A stretch of DNA of 64,000 bases from Kiloniellaceae bacterium (lineage in GTDB: Bacteria; Pseudomonadota; Alphaproteobacteria; Kiloniellales; Kiloniellaceae): assembly GCA_021776195.1 (NCBI GenBank), contig JAJFGK010000023.1:62001-126000 (forward strand), read 5' to 3'. The notes under the pieces were generated by a model. The model did not search any database, was not told the origin of the DNA, and saw only the letters and a program-made list of their open reading frames with translations. Made by a program: the position numbers and the translations under genes. Numbering within the stretch: the stretch's first letter is position 1; every line of letters begins with the position of its first letter. Below, piece by piece: positions 45,797-54,212 of this stretch.

Positions 45797-47001
45797 TTGA
45801 CCAGTCTCAGCAGGGACTTGCGTTCCGGCTTCGCCAGCCCGGCGGGATCGGGAAAGATCCCCTCGCCTTGCTGTGCCGGGTCCAGCCACACCAGATAGGG
45901 ATCGGGCTTGACCGGCTCGGGCGCCTCGGCGAAGACCTCGAACTGGCGGTCGTTCAAGGCCCGGGCCAGCCGGGGCGTCAGATAACAATGGGCATTGTCG
46001 GCATCGATGGTCACCCGCCCCTGCGGTGCAACGATGGCACTGCCCAGGGCGGCGCGGCGAATGGCGTCGATGCCCGTGGTTCCCGCCCGCTGGAGGGCAT
46101 TGGCCAGCAGCAGAACGGAGATGTAGGAGGCCTCGGCGTCGGCGCAGGTGATCGTATCAGCCCCGAAACGAGCCTGGTAGCTGGCGATGAAACGGGCGTT
46201 ACGCTCGGACTCGATGCTCTGAAAGTAGACGCTCGAGGCAATCAGTCCCGGACTGGCGGCCGGCCCGATGCGCAGCAGCTCCGGCTCGGAGAGACTGCAG
46301 TCGGTGATCGGCACAGAGTCGGCCCGGGACGCCGGATAGTTCCGTTCGCGGCACTGGTAGGCCTTCACGAAGGCATAGCGCGAGTCGCCGATCAGGGTGC
46401 TGAAGATGAAATCCGGGCGCTCCCGTTCGATGTCGCTGATCAGATGATCGACATCCTCCGAGCCCACCGGAATGTACTTTTCCGAGACCAGGTCGCCGCC
46501 GTTCGCGGTAAGAACCTCGCGCAGGATCCGGTTGCTTTCCCAGGCCCAGATATAGTTCGACCCCACGCAGTAGGTGCGTTTCCCATAGGCCTTCATCATA
46601 TACTTCGCGAGAGGAATGATGTGCTGGTTGGGCGAGGCCCCGGTGTAGATGACATTGCTGCTGGTCTCGAATCCCTCGTAGTGGGAGGGATACCAGAGCA
46701 GCGCGTCGTACTTCTCGAAAGAGGGGATCACCTCCTTGCGGCTGCTCGAGGTATAGCATCCGATAACATGACGGATCCGGTCCTGCTTGAGCATCATCTC
46801 GCAGGCGCCGCGGTAGCCGGCCAACTCGCCTTTCGGATCGACGAGCTTCGGCTCCAGGATGAAATCGTAGGCGCTGTCGGCCTTGACCTCGTCGATGGCC
46901 AGAAGAGCACCGTTCAGCATCGCGCGGGAGACCGCGCTATAGGGCCCGGTCACCGAAAACACCAAACCCACCGGGATCATTTCCGCCATCGCCCGACCCA
47001 T
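45793..47001 (-). CDS. amiC: AmiC-type amide-sensing regulator
   Basis: A 402-aa type-I periplasmic-binding fold that lacks a signal peptide (MGRAMAEMIPVGLVFSVTGPYSAVSRAMLNG), as expected for the cytoplasmic sensor AmiC. Typical stretches are VIGCYTSSSRKEVIPSFEKYDALLWYPSHYEGFE, FSTLIGDSRYAFVKAY and APQGRVTIDADNAHCYLTPRLAR. It binds short-chain amides and releases AmiR. The start is probably 47001; an internal ATG at 46989 is also possible. It is the first gene of the island and overlaps amiR by four bases. Confidence 0.88.
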   Translation of the reverse strand: MGRAMAEMIPVGLVFSVTGPYSAVSRAMLNGALLAIDEVKADSAYDFILEPKLVDPKGELAGYRGACEMMLKQDRIRHVIGCYTSSSRKEVIPSFEKYDALLWYPSHYEGFETSSNVIYTGASPNQHIIPLAKYMMKAYGKRTYCVGSNYIWAWESNRILREVLTANGGDLVSEKYIPVGSEDVDHLISDIERERPDFIFSTLIGDSRYAFVKAYQCRERNYPASRADSVPITDCSLSEPELLRIGPAASPGLIASSVYFQSIESERNARFIASYQARFGADTITCADAEASYISVLLLANALQRAGTTGIDAIRRAALGSAIVAPQGRVTIDADNAHCYLTPRLARALNDRQFEVFAEAPEPVKPDPYLVWLDPAQQGEGIFPDPAGLAKPERKSLLRLVK

Positions 47002-47092
47002 TGCTGAAAGCGCACCGACCAGAGGCTAACGCAGTTTGTCGGCGGGGAATACAGCTAATGGACCTGCCGCCGGCAACATCCGGCAGGCGCGG

Positions 47093-48559
47093 TCATTTCC
47101 GTTCGCGCGGCAGGTGCGGGTCGTCGGGCAGGGCCGCCGGCGGAATCTCTTCATGCTGCAGGTCGGCCAATCGGATCGGCCGCGCCGGGGGTCGGCCGCG
47201 CGGCCAGGTCGGGGCTGGGGTTTCCGCGCCGGTGGAGCCGGCCACCAGCGCGGCCAGCGTCGCCAGGCAGTTGCGCCCCTGGCAGCGGCCCATGCCCATG
47301 CGGGTCGCCGCCTTGAGTTGGAGCATGCTGGTCGCCCCCTCGCGCCTGCGCCCTTCGATATCCTCCAGGGTCAGGTTCTCGCAGCGACAGACCACCGTGT
47401 CCCCGGTCACCAGGTCGGCGACACCAAGCGGCGGAGCGAAGACCCGAGCCAGGCCGTCCGCGAAGGCGCCGAGATGGGCGCGCCGGCGGCGCAGGAGCCC
47501 TGTCCGTTGCGCGGCGCCATCCCCGCGGCCGAGCCGCGCCGCCGCCGCGAGGCCGGCCAGGGCGCCCTCGACCAGGGCCAGCTCGACGCCGCCGATGGCC
47601 GTCCCGTCCCCGGCGGCGAAGAGGTCGGGCCGGCTCGTCATGAGGTCGCCATCGCGCTGTACCATGGTGTCGCCGCTCCTGGGATCGAGGACCCGCCGAC
47701 ACCCGGCGAGGCGCGCCAGCTCGTCCGACGGCACCAGACCGAAGCCGGCGATCAGGGTATCGGCCGCGAGCCGCCTTTGGCGGCCGCGATCGATGCCGCC
47801 GCCGCGTGCCAGCGCCGCGATCTCGACCGCCTCGACCTCGTCCCCGTTCCCGTCCCCGTCCCCGGCCCTGCCCTCGGCCCGGACCACCGTCCAGCCCGCG
47901 AGATAGGGCACGCCGGCCCGGGCCAACCGGGTGCGGAGGCGCAGGCCGAGCGCGAAGAGTCCGGGCGCGCGAAGGACCCCGGGTAGGGCGCCGAGGACGC
48001 GACCGGCGACCGGCGCCGCCTCGACCACCGCCACGACCTCCGCGCCGAGCCCGACAAGACTGGCCGCGGTGACGAGCAGCAATGGCCCGTTGCCCGCGAC
48101 CACGATCCGGCGGCCGGGCAGCACGCGCTGGCTCTTCATAAGGTTCTGGGCACCGCCGGCGGTGATCACCCCGGGCAGCGTCCAGCCGGGAAAGGGAGCC
48201 GGCTTGTCGCGCGCGCCGGTGGCCAGCACGATGGCCCTGGCGGCGACGCGGCCCGACCGATCCCCGGCGGCGACCGCCAGGACGCCGGGCGCCGGCAGGT
48301 CCCACACGGTGGCCCCGGGGCGGTAGTCGACCGCTGGGTGCTCGACCACGCCAAACAGACCATGGGCCCGGTGACGCTCGCGGGCGAAGACACCCCCCGG
48401 TTCCTCCTGCCAGGCGCCGGGCGGCTGGCGCAGATACTGGCCGCCGGGGCGCGGGTTGTCGTCGAGCAGGACCACCGAACAGCCCAGCGCGGCGGCCTCG
48501 CGGGCCGCCGACAGCCCCGCCGGGCCGGCGCCGACGATGGCGACATCGCAGTCGGTCAC
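47093..48559 (-). CDS. FAD/NAD-binding oxidoreductase with C-terminal BFD-like [2Fe-2S] domain (alpha subunit type)
   Basis: About 488 aa, starting at GTG 48559 with AAGGA 6 bases upstream. GAGPAG at residues 10-15 binds FAD, GNGPLLL near residue 160 marks the second Rossmann half, and the C-terminal region has the four cysteines of a BFD-like cluster (VCRCENLT and GRCQGRNC). This is the architecture of HcnB, opine oxidase subunit A and the alpha subunit of D-hydroxyproline dehydrogenase. It works with the adjacent small ferredoxin-like and DadA-like subunits; the three genes overlap or abut. The dapA-like gene upstream favours a hydroxyproline-type substrate. Confidence 0.87.
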   Translation of the reverse strand: MTDCDVAIVGAGPAGLSAAREAAALGCSVVLLDDNPRPGGQYLRQPPGAWQEEPGGVFARERHRAHGLFGVVEHPAVDYRPGATVWDLPAPGVLAVAAGDRSGRVAARAIVLATGARDKPAPFPGWTLPGVITAGGAQNLMKSQRVLPGRRIVVAGNGPLLLVTAASLVGLGAEVVAVVEAAPVAGRVLGALPGVLRAPGLFALGLRLRTRLARAGVPYLAGWTVVRAEGRAGDGDGNGDEVEAVEIAALARGGGIDRGRQRRLAADTLIAGFGLVPSDELARLAGCRRVLDPRSGDTMVQRDGDLMTSRPDLFAAGDGTAIGGVELALVEGALAGLAAAARLGRGDGAAQRTGLLRRRRAHLGAFADGLARVFAPPLGVADLVTGDTVVCRCENLTLEDIEGRRREGATSMLQLKAATRMGMGRCQGRNCLATLAALVAGSTGAETPAPTWPRGRPPARPIRLADLQHEEIPPAALPDDPHLPRERK

Positions 48560-48855
48560 GGGATTTCCTTCCCGCCGTGGCCGGTGGTCACGCGCAGGCC
48601 GGGCCTGGCCTCGGTCATGCAGGCCCGGCTGGCTTGGCCCTCCACCGTGACCAGACACTCCCAGCACAGCCCCATACCGCAGAAGTAGCCGCGAGAACGC
48701 GCGCCACCGCTGCGCTCGCCCAGCACCCGCAGCGCGGCGGCGAAGAGCACCGCGGCCAGGCTCTCCCCGGGGTAGGCCGTCACCGCCGCGCCGTCGACCT
48801 CGATCTCGAAGGCCTCGCCGCGATCGATGCCCCGGGTGACCCGCGCGCCGGTCAT
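48556..48855 (-). CDS. Small (2Fe-2S)-binding subunit (gamma subunit type)
   Basis: A 99-aa protein containing only a ferredoxin-like domain. The ligands are Cys59, Cys64, Cys67 and Cys79 (CGMGLCWECLVTVEG ... RAC), spaced as in the HcnA and OoxA-like small subunits. The ATG overlaps the stop of the DadA-like subunit, and its end overlaps the next gene's start by four bases, so the three chains form one translational unit. It would carry electrons between the two flavoprotein subunits. Confidence 0.88.
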   Translation of the reverse strand: MTGARVTRGIDRGEAFEIEVDGAAVTAYPGESLAAVLFAAALRVLGERSGGARSRGYFCGMGLCWECLVTVEGQASRACMTEARPGLRVTTGHGGKEIP

Positions 48856-49991
48856 GCGGCAAGCCGAGCCGGCGCAAAGGCCGTCATGGCGTCGGGTGTC
48901 TGGCCGGTGAGCAGGCAATCGGCCAGCAGCCGCGCCAATGCGGGCGCCAGGGAGTAGCCGCCGCGCGCGCCGGCGTTGACCCAGACACCCGGGCAACCGG
49001 GTAGAGGCCCGAGCAGCGGCAGGGCGTCGGGCGCCACGGCCTCATAGCCCGACCAGGACCGCACGATATGCAGGGGCTCCAGTCCCGGCGCGATGGCCAT
49101 GGCGACGCGCAGATTGTGCAGCAGGTTCTCGTAGTCGAGCTCCTTGGTTCCCTGGGCGAGATCGCCACGCCCCTGCCAGCCGCCACCGACAATGCAGGTC
49201 CCGTTGGCGAACTGCTTGAGCGACAGCACGCCCCGGCTGTGGGTCACGATTCTGTCGATAAAAGCCGGCGCCGACTCGGTTATCGACAGCATGTTCACGT
49301 CGACGCGCAGCGGCAGAGCGGCCCCCAGCATTACCGCGATCCCGCTGGACCAGGGGCCCGCGGCGATCACCAGGGCCCGGCAGGTCAGGGCGCCCGACGC
49401 CGTCTTGAGCCGCCACTCCGCGCCGCGCCGCTCGATGGCCAGAACGGCGCACCCGGTCGCGACCGTGACGCCGGCCGCGCGAACCGCGCGGACCAGCCCG
49501 TGGCCGGCGGAAAGCGGCACGGTCAGGGCATCCTCGGGGCAAAGCGCCGCGGCCAGCACGGTCGGGCCGAGCCAGGGCGCCTCCTCGCGCAGCCCGGCGC
49601 CTTCCAGCAGGGTCACCGAAAGGCCCTGGCGCCGTTGCGCCTCGACCGATAGGGCGAGACGGTCGCGATCCAGGTCGGTCACCGCGACGCGCAGGCCACC
49701 GGGCTGCATGAAACCGATATCTTCGCCAATCTCGCCAGCGAGTTCGGCCCACAGGGCGATGGACCGGCGCATGAGCTGCCAGGCCCCGGGATGCTTGACC
49801 TGCAGCGACAGGGTTCCGGCATTGGCGCCCGAGGCGTCGCCCCAGGGCTCGCCGCGCTCCAGGACCGCGACATCGCGACCGCCACGCGCCAGATAGAGGG
49901 CGCTGCAGAGCCCGGCGATACCGCCACCGACGACCGCGATCTCGCAGTCTTGCGGAGGGCCGTTTCCGGCCTCTACGCGGTGGCCGGCCAT
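48852..49991 (-). CDS. DadA-like FAD amino-acid/imino-acid dehydrogenase (beta subunit type)
   Basis: A 379-aa flavoprotein of the D-amino-acid dehydrogenase/sarcosine oxidase family. GGGIAG near residue 22 and the following VLERG bind FAD. The later blocks RSWSGYEAVAPDALPLLGPLPG and NAGARGGYSLAPALARLLA are the catalytic-domain signatures. It is the substrate-oxidising subunit of a HcnABC/D-hydroxyproline-dehydrogenase-like heterotrimer encoded with the two downstream genes. It starts 9 bases after the DapA-family gene. Confidence 0.87.
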   Translation of the reverse strand: MAGHRVEAGNGPPQDCEIAVVGGGIAGLCSALYLARGGRDVAVLERGEPWGDASGANAGTLSLQVKHPGAWQLMRRSIALWAELAGEIGEDIGFMQPGGLRVAVTDLDRDRLALSVEAQRRQGLSVTLLEGAGLREEAPWLGPTVLAAALCPEDALTVPLSAGHGLVRAVRAAGVTVATGCAVLAIERRGAEWRLKTASGALTCRALVIAAGPWSSGIAVMLGAALPLRVDVNMLSITESAPAFIDRIVTHSRGVLSLKQFANGTCIVGGGWQGRGDLAQGTKELDYENLLHNLRVAMAIAPGLEPLHIVRSWSGYEAVAPDALPLLGPLPGCPGVWVNAGARGGYSLAPALARLLADCLLTGQTPDAMTAFAPARLAA

Positions 49992-50000
49992 CGCGGCGCC

Positions 50001-50915
50001 CTACTGCGCGGCGATCTGATCGAGGGCGCCGATCTCGCTCAGCATTTGGGCGAGTCGGGCCCGTCCCGCCTCGTCCATGCGCAGATGGGGGCGGCGCGGC
50101 GGGCCGACCGGCCGACCGACCAGGTTCATGGCCTCCTTGATCACCACGTAAGCGCCGTAGCCGCCGGCGTAGAAGGCCTCGAAGAGCCGGTCCATGACAT
50201 CTTCGAGAACCATGGCTTCGGCCCAGCGGCCCGCCGCCGCATGCTCATAGAACTCGACGCTGCGCCGGCCCAGGATGTTCGCGCTCATCGAGACGATGCC
50301 GGCGCCGCCCCGGCCGAGGGTGGCCAGGGCATAGGGCTCGAGCCCGGAAAAGACCGCGAGCCGGTCGCCCACCACCCGGAGAACCTGGGAGATCTGATAG
50401 AGGTCCTTGCTGCTCTCCTTCAACGCCACCACGCTGTCGAAGGCGCAAAGCCGCTCGACCACCCCTGCGGTCAGGTTGACCTGGGTGCGCCCCGGGTTGT
50501 TGTAGATCATCAACGGCAGACCGACCCCGGCCAGCGCTTCGAAGTGGCCCAGCACCTCGCGCTCGTTCGGCAGGGCGTAGGGCGGCGCCAGAACCATGGC
50601 GCCGTCGCAGCCAAGCTCGGCGGCGCCGCGGGTCAGGGCCACCGCATCGTCGGTGGAGATCGCCGAGGTTCCGGCGATCAACGCCGTGCCCGCCCCAATC
50701 TCCTCGCGCGCCAGGGCAAAGAGGCGGCGCCGTTCCTCGTCGTGCAGGGTGTACCATTCGCCGGTCGAGCCGGCGACGATGATCCCCTGCACGCCGTCCT
50801 CCTGGAAGCGCCGCATCAGGGCGCGAAAAGCCCCCTCGTCGAGCGCCCCGTCCTCGGTAAAGGGCGTCGCCGAAACGACAAAGACGCCACGCCAATCGCT
50901 CTTTTGTCCAGCCAT
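50001..50915 (-). CDS. DapA-family class I aldolase/deaminase
   Basis: About 304 aa. The N-acetylneuraminate lyase/dihydrodipicolinate synthase fold has the Schiff-base Lys166 (VVALKESSK), the proton-relay Tyr138 (MIYNNPG) and the GSTGEW loop near residue 50. ATG 50915 has AGGGGAG about 9 bases upstream. In hydroxyproline operons a DapA-family enzyme (pyrroline-4-hydroxy-2-carboxylate deaminase) accompanies a three-subunit D-hydroxyproline dehydrogenase, which is exactly the arrangement downstream here. The epimerase and semialdehyde dehydrogenase of that pathway are not in the window, so a different amine substrate remains possible. Confidence 0.85.
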   Translation of the reverse strand: MAGQKSDWRGVFVVSATPFTEDGALDEGAFRALMRRFQEDGVQGIIVAGSTGEWYTLHDEERRRLFALAREEIGAGTALIAGTSAISTDDAVALTRGAAELGCDGAMVLAPPYALPNEREVLGHFEALAGVGLPLMIYNNPGRTQVNLTAGVVERLCAFDSVVALKESSKDLYQISQVLRVVGDRLAVFSGLEPYALATLGRGGAGIVSMSANILGRRSVEFYEHAAAGRWAEAMVLEDVMDRLFEAFYAGGYGAYVVIKEAMNLVGRPVGPPRRPHLRMDEAGRARLAQMLSEIGALDQIAAQ

Positions 50916-51079
50916 GGTCAGTCGCTCCCCTTCCGCGTTGCCTGGGCAATCCACCGCAAAACTCTCCGCCAAGGAAATTGTTTATGCAAGGCGCCCGTCT
51001 TGCGGCGACGGTCCGATCGGTGCACCGTGCCGGCCAAAGAAGTGGACCGAAGGTCCACGATTGGCAGGGGACAGGCGGC

Positions 51080-51874
51080 ATGACTCCGGCACTGCTGATG
51101 GGTGACGAAGGCGCGGTGCGGGTTTTGACCCTCGATCGCCCGCGGCGCCTCAATGCGCTCGACGGGCCCCTGCGCGGGGCCTTGGTCGCGGCGCTGCAAG
51201 AGGCCGCGGAAGATGAGGCCGTCGGTGCCGTTTTGATTACCGGCAGCGGCGAACGGGCCTTTTGCGCCGGCCAGGATCTGAACGAGAGCAGCACGCTGGG
51301 CGGCGCCGACGAGGGCGGCTGGATCGGCTCCTGGCAGCGCATGTTCACGGCCTTCATCGGGCACCCCAAGCCCATCGTCGCGGCCCTGAACGGGATCGCC
51401 GCCGGCGGCGGCCTGGAGATCGCCATGTTCTCGGACCTGCGGGTCGGCACCCCGGCCACCCGACTGATCATGGCCGAGGTCGATATCGGCCTGCCGACCC
51501 TGATCGGCAGCTACTTTCTCCAGCTCCATCTCTTTGAATCGCGGATGCGCGAGATCGTGCTCTCCGGGCGCACCATCGAGGCCGAGGAGGCCCGCGACAT
51601 CGGCCTGCTCCAGCGCGTCGTCGCACCCGAGGCTCTCCAGGCCGAGGCGCTGGCCCTCGCCGGCGATCTCGCCGCCAAGCCGCCCCGGGCCATGGCCCTG
51701 ACCCTCGGTCGGTTCCGCCAGCGCCTGCTGGGCGCGATCGAGCGCGGCGGCCTCTGGGAGGCCCTCGGCCGTTACCAGGGCGAGGCCATGGCCAGCGGCG
51801 AGCCGCAAGAGGTGATGGCCGGCTTCCTTGCCGAGCGCGCCCGGCGCAAAGAAATCCGAACCCACGAGAATTGA
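51080..51874 (+). CDS. Enoyl-CoA hydratase/isomerase family protein (first copy)
   Basis: A crotonase-fold protein of about 264 aa. The oxyanion-hole regions are ERAFCAGQDL near residue 60 and AALNGIAAGGGLEIAM near residue 110. Acidic residues are kept at both catalytic positions (LIMAEVDIGLP and MREIVLSG). ATG 51080 with AGGGGA 8 bases upstream is chosen over an in-frame TTG at 50978. It is divergent from the DapA-like operon and followed within 15 bases by a second crotonase gene. The substrate is unknown. Confidence 0.9.
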   Translation: MTPALLMGDEGAVRVLTLDRPRRLNALDGPLRGALVAALQEAAEDEAVGAVLITGSGERAFCAGQDLNESSTLGGADEGGWIGSWQRMFTAFIGHPKPIVAALNGIAAGGGLEIAMFSDLRVGTPATRLIMAEVDIGLPTLIGSYFLQLHLFESRMREIVLSGRTIEAEEARDIGLLQRVVAPEALQAEALALAGDLAAKPPRAMALTLGRFRQRLLGAIERGGLWEALGRYQGEAMASGEPQEVMAGFLAERARRKEIRTHEN

Positions 51875-51888
51875 AGGAACCAGCAATC

Positions 51889-52671
51889 ATGGCAGACGAC
51901 AACGTTTTGATCGAGGTCCGCGACGGCATCGGGACCGCCACGCTCAACAAGCCCGACCGGCTCAACGCCTGGGATACCCCGATGCGCGAACGACTGGCGG
52001 GCGTGCTGGGCGACTTCAACGACGACCCGGCGGTGCGTGCGGTGATCGTCACCGGGGCTGGCGAGCTGGCCTTCAGCGCCGGCCAGGACCTCGGCGAGAC
52101 CAAGGAGTTCTCTTCGGGCGAAGAGGGCAAGGCCTGGTTCCTCACCTGGCGGACCTTCTACGACGCCTTTCGGCGGCTCGACAAACCGGTCATCGCGGCG
52201 CTCAACGGTGTCGCCGCCGGCTCGGCCTTTCAGGTCGCCATGCTGGCCGACGTGCGGGTCGGCCATCCCGGCGTGCGCATGGGCCAGCCCGAGATCAACT
52301 CGGGCATTCCCAGCGTGCTCGGGCCCTTGCTGATGAACGCGCGCATCGGCCTCTCGCGCACCATCGAGCTGACCTTGACCGGGCGCATGATGGAGGCCGA
52401 GGAGTGCCACCACATCGGCCTGATCCACTATCTGGTGCCGGAGAGCGAGGTCATGGCGAAAGCACGCGAGCTCGGCGACCTGCTGGCGGCCAAGCCGCCC
52501 ATCGCCATGCGCCTCAACCGCCGGCGATTCCGCGAGATGACCCAGGCGGACTTCGACGATGCCTTCGCGGCCGGCCAGTCGATCCAGGAGGAAGCCTACG
52601 GCTCGGGCGAACCGCAGGCCGCGATGGAGGCCTTCTTCGCCGAACGCGCCGCGCGGAAATCGGGCGGCTGA
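51889..52671 (+). CDS. Enoyl-CoA hydratase/isomerase family protein (second copy)
   Basis: A crotonase-fold protein of about 260 aa. ELAFSAGQDLGET and AALNGVAAGSAFQVAMLADVRVG form the CoA and oxyanion sites. Glutamates at MGQPEINSGIPS and RTIELTLTG occupy the catalytic positions. It is about half-identical in motif order to the preceding gene, suggesting an old duplication, but GSAF replaces the usual GGGL. AAGGA lies 10 bases before the ATG. The two hydratases and the acyl-CoA ligase across the IS element probably belong to one pathway. Confidence 0.9.
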   Translation: MADDNVLIEVRDGIGTATLNKPDRLNAWDTPMRERLAGVLGDFNDDPAVRAVIVTGAGELAFSAGQDLGETKEFSSGEEGKAWFLTWRTFYDAFRRLDKPVIAALNGVAAGSAFQVAMLADVRVGHPGVRMGQPEINSGIPSVLGPLLMNARIGLSRTIELTLTGRMMEAEECHHIGLIHYLVPESEVMAKARELGDLLAAKPPIAMRLNRRRFREMTQADFDDAFAAGQSIQEEAYGSGEPQAAMEAFFAERAARKSGG

Positions 52672-52776
52672 TAGGACCTCGCGGTAACTTGGTTTTCCGA
52701 ACCTGGCCTAACAATTGTTTACTATCAATAGACTGAAGAGAGTTCATCCACCTCGTTGTCATTGCCGGACTTGATC
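52672..52776. repeat. Left flank of the IS: palindromic interspersed repeat and target duplication
   Basis: The sequence TCGTTGTCATTGCCGGACTTGATC (52753-52776) continues across the insertion as CGGCAATCCAGG (from 54069). The uninterrupted target was therefore the palindrome CCGGACTTGATCCGG within a GTCATTGCCGG...CCGGCAATCC unit. GACTTGATC at 52768-52776 is one copy of the 9-bp target duplication. Units of this kind are widespread in alphaproteobacterial intergenic DNA. Confidence 0.7.
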
Positions 52777-54059
52777 CACTGCTGTCCGGTTTAAAATTGT
52801 GGACGTTGTGCATGGCATTGATTCTACTCATCTCCAAGCGTTTAGCGACGTTTTGGACATGAGAAAGGACCAACGCCATGCCCCATCACAATAGCGTTTT
52901 CCATGATCTTTTGAAGCGTGTTCCCTGGGATGCTTTCGAGGCATTGGTCACTGAGCACGAGGCAGACAAGCATGTCCGCCGCCTCGCAACAAAAAGCCAG
53001 CTGGTGGCACTGCTGTACGGCCAACTGTCGGGTGCTTCGAGCCTGCGCGAGATTGTCGGCGGCCTGGAGAGCCACGCCAATCGCCTCTATCACTTGGGTG
53101 CCCGGCCTGTGATGCGCTCCAGCCTTGCCGACGCCAACGCCAAGCGGCCTCATGACGTGTTTGCGGGGCTGTTCGCCGAGATGGTGAAGCAGGCCCACCG
53201 TGGACTGCGTCGCAAGATTGGCGAGAGCCTCTACCTGATCGATTCGACCGGCATCCGCCTGAGCGGATTAAGCGCCGATTGGGCCCGCTTCTCGGCCAAG
53301 GCCTGCGGCGCCAAGGCTCATGTCATCTACGACGCCAAGGCCGAGCGGCCGGTCTACGCCGCGGTCACCGCGTCGCGGGTCAACGACATTACCGCCGCCC
53401 AGGTCATGCCGATCGAGGCCGGAGCCACCTATGTCTTTGACCTGGGATACTACGATTACGCCTGGTGGGCCAAACTGGACGCCGCCGGATGCCACATCGT
53501 CACACGCTTCAAGTCCAACACCCCTTTGACCGTCACAGCGCAGCTCGATCTGCCCGCTGGCTTGCCAAAAGATAGCAACATCCTATCCGACAGCATCGGC
53601 CTGCTGCCCCAACGCCAAGCTAGAAGCCGCAAGAACCCCTTCCAGGACCCGGTACGCGAGGTGCGCGTCATGACCGACAACGGCAAGGTGCTGCGCATTC
53701 TCTCCAACGATCTCGACGCCCCCGCCCAGGACATCGCCGCGCTCTACAAGCGCCGCTGGGCCATCGAGCTGTTCTTCCGGTGGGTCAAGCAGACCCTCAA
53801 GATCAAACACTTCCTCGGAACCAGCGAAAACGCCGTGCGCATCCAGATCGCCGTGGCCCTGATCGCCTACCTCCTGCTCCAGCTCGCTAAGGCCGCTCAA
53901 AACAACGTCAAAAGTCCGATCGCTTTCGCACGCCTCGTGCGCGCAAATCTCATGCACCGAAAACGTCTCGACCGCCTCCTCAAACCCGAAACAAGACCAC
54001 CCCAAAACCAAAACCAGTTGAACCTACAATGGAACTGAGATTTAAACCGGACAGCAGTG
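52777..54059 (+). mobile_element. IS4-family insertion sequence, complete (1283 bp)
   Basis: Perfect 19-bp terminal inverted repeats lie at 52777-52795 and 54041-54059 (CACTGCTGTCCGGTTTAAA). They are flanked by identical 9-bp target duplications GACTTGATC (52768-52776 and 54060-54068). One full-length transposase is enclosed. Intact ends, duplication and reading frame indicate a recent, possibly active insertion. It landed in a palindromic interspersed repeat between catabolic genes and disrupts no gene. Confidence 0.95.
52878..54038 (+). CDS. IS4-family transposase
   Basis: A 386-aa DDE transposase. An N-terminal DUF4372-like domain (LLKRVPWDAFEALVTEHEADKHVRRLATKSQLVALLYGQLSG) precedes the catalytic core. 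Visible active-site residues are Asp122 (YLIDSTGIRLSG), Asp188 (YVFDLGYYDY) and the YREK signature (Tyr290, Arg293, Glu297, Lys304). The length is normal and the frame is unbroken. It is the only gene in the element. Confidence 0.95.
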   Translation: MPHHNSVFHDLLKRVPWDAFEALVTEHEADKHVRRLATKSQLVALLYGQLSGASSLREIVGGLESHANRLYHLGARPVMRSSLADANAKRPHDVFAGLFAEMVKQAHRGLRRKIGESLYLIDSTGIRLSGLSADWARFSAKACGAKAHVIYDAKAERPVYAAVTASRVNDITAAQVMPIEAGATYVFDLGYYDYAWWAKLDAAGCHIVTRFKSNTPLTVTAQLDLPAGLPKDSNILSDSIGLLPQRQARSRKNPFQDPVREVRVMTDNGKVLRILSNDLDAPAQDIAALYKRRWAIELFFRWVKQTLKIKHFLGTSENAVRIQIAVALIAYLLLQLAKAAQNNVKSPIAFARLVRANLMHRKRLDRLLKPETRPPQNQNQLNLQWN

Positions 54060-54212
54060 GACTTGATCCGGCAATCCAGGAACTGCTCGCAATGCGCAAT
54101 TCCTGGGCTCTCGGGTCAAGCCCGAGAGCGACACTTTAGGATGCAAGAATGCCTGTATCCTCTTGATATAAAGACATTTCCCTCTGCATCGTGTCCTGAG
54201 CTCAGTTACGCC
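54060..54212. repeat. Right flank of the IS: second target duplication and continuing palindromic repeat
   Basis: GACTTGATC at 54060-54068 is the second target duplication. It runs into CGGCAATCCAGGAACTGC and then a perfect 9-bp hairpin, GCTCTCGGG/CCCGAGAGC with loop TCAAG (54107-54129). These are parts of the same interspersed repeat type as the left flank. The hairpin could also end transcription of the minus-strand gene that stops at 54213. Confidence 0.65.
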
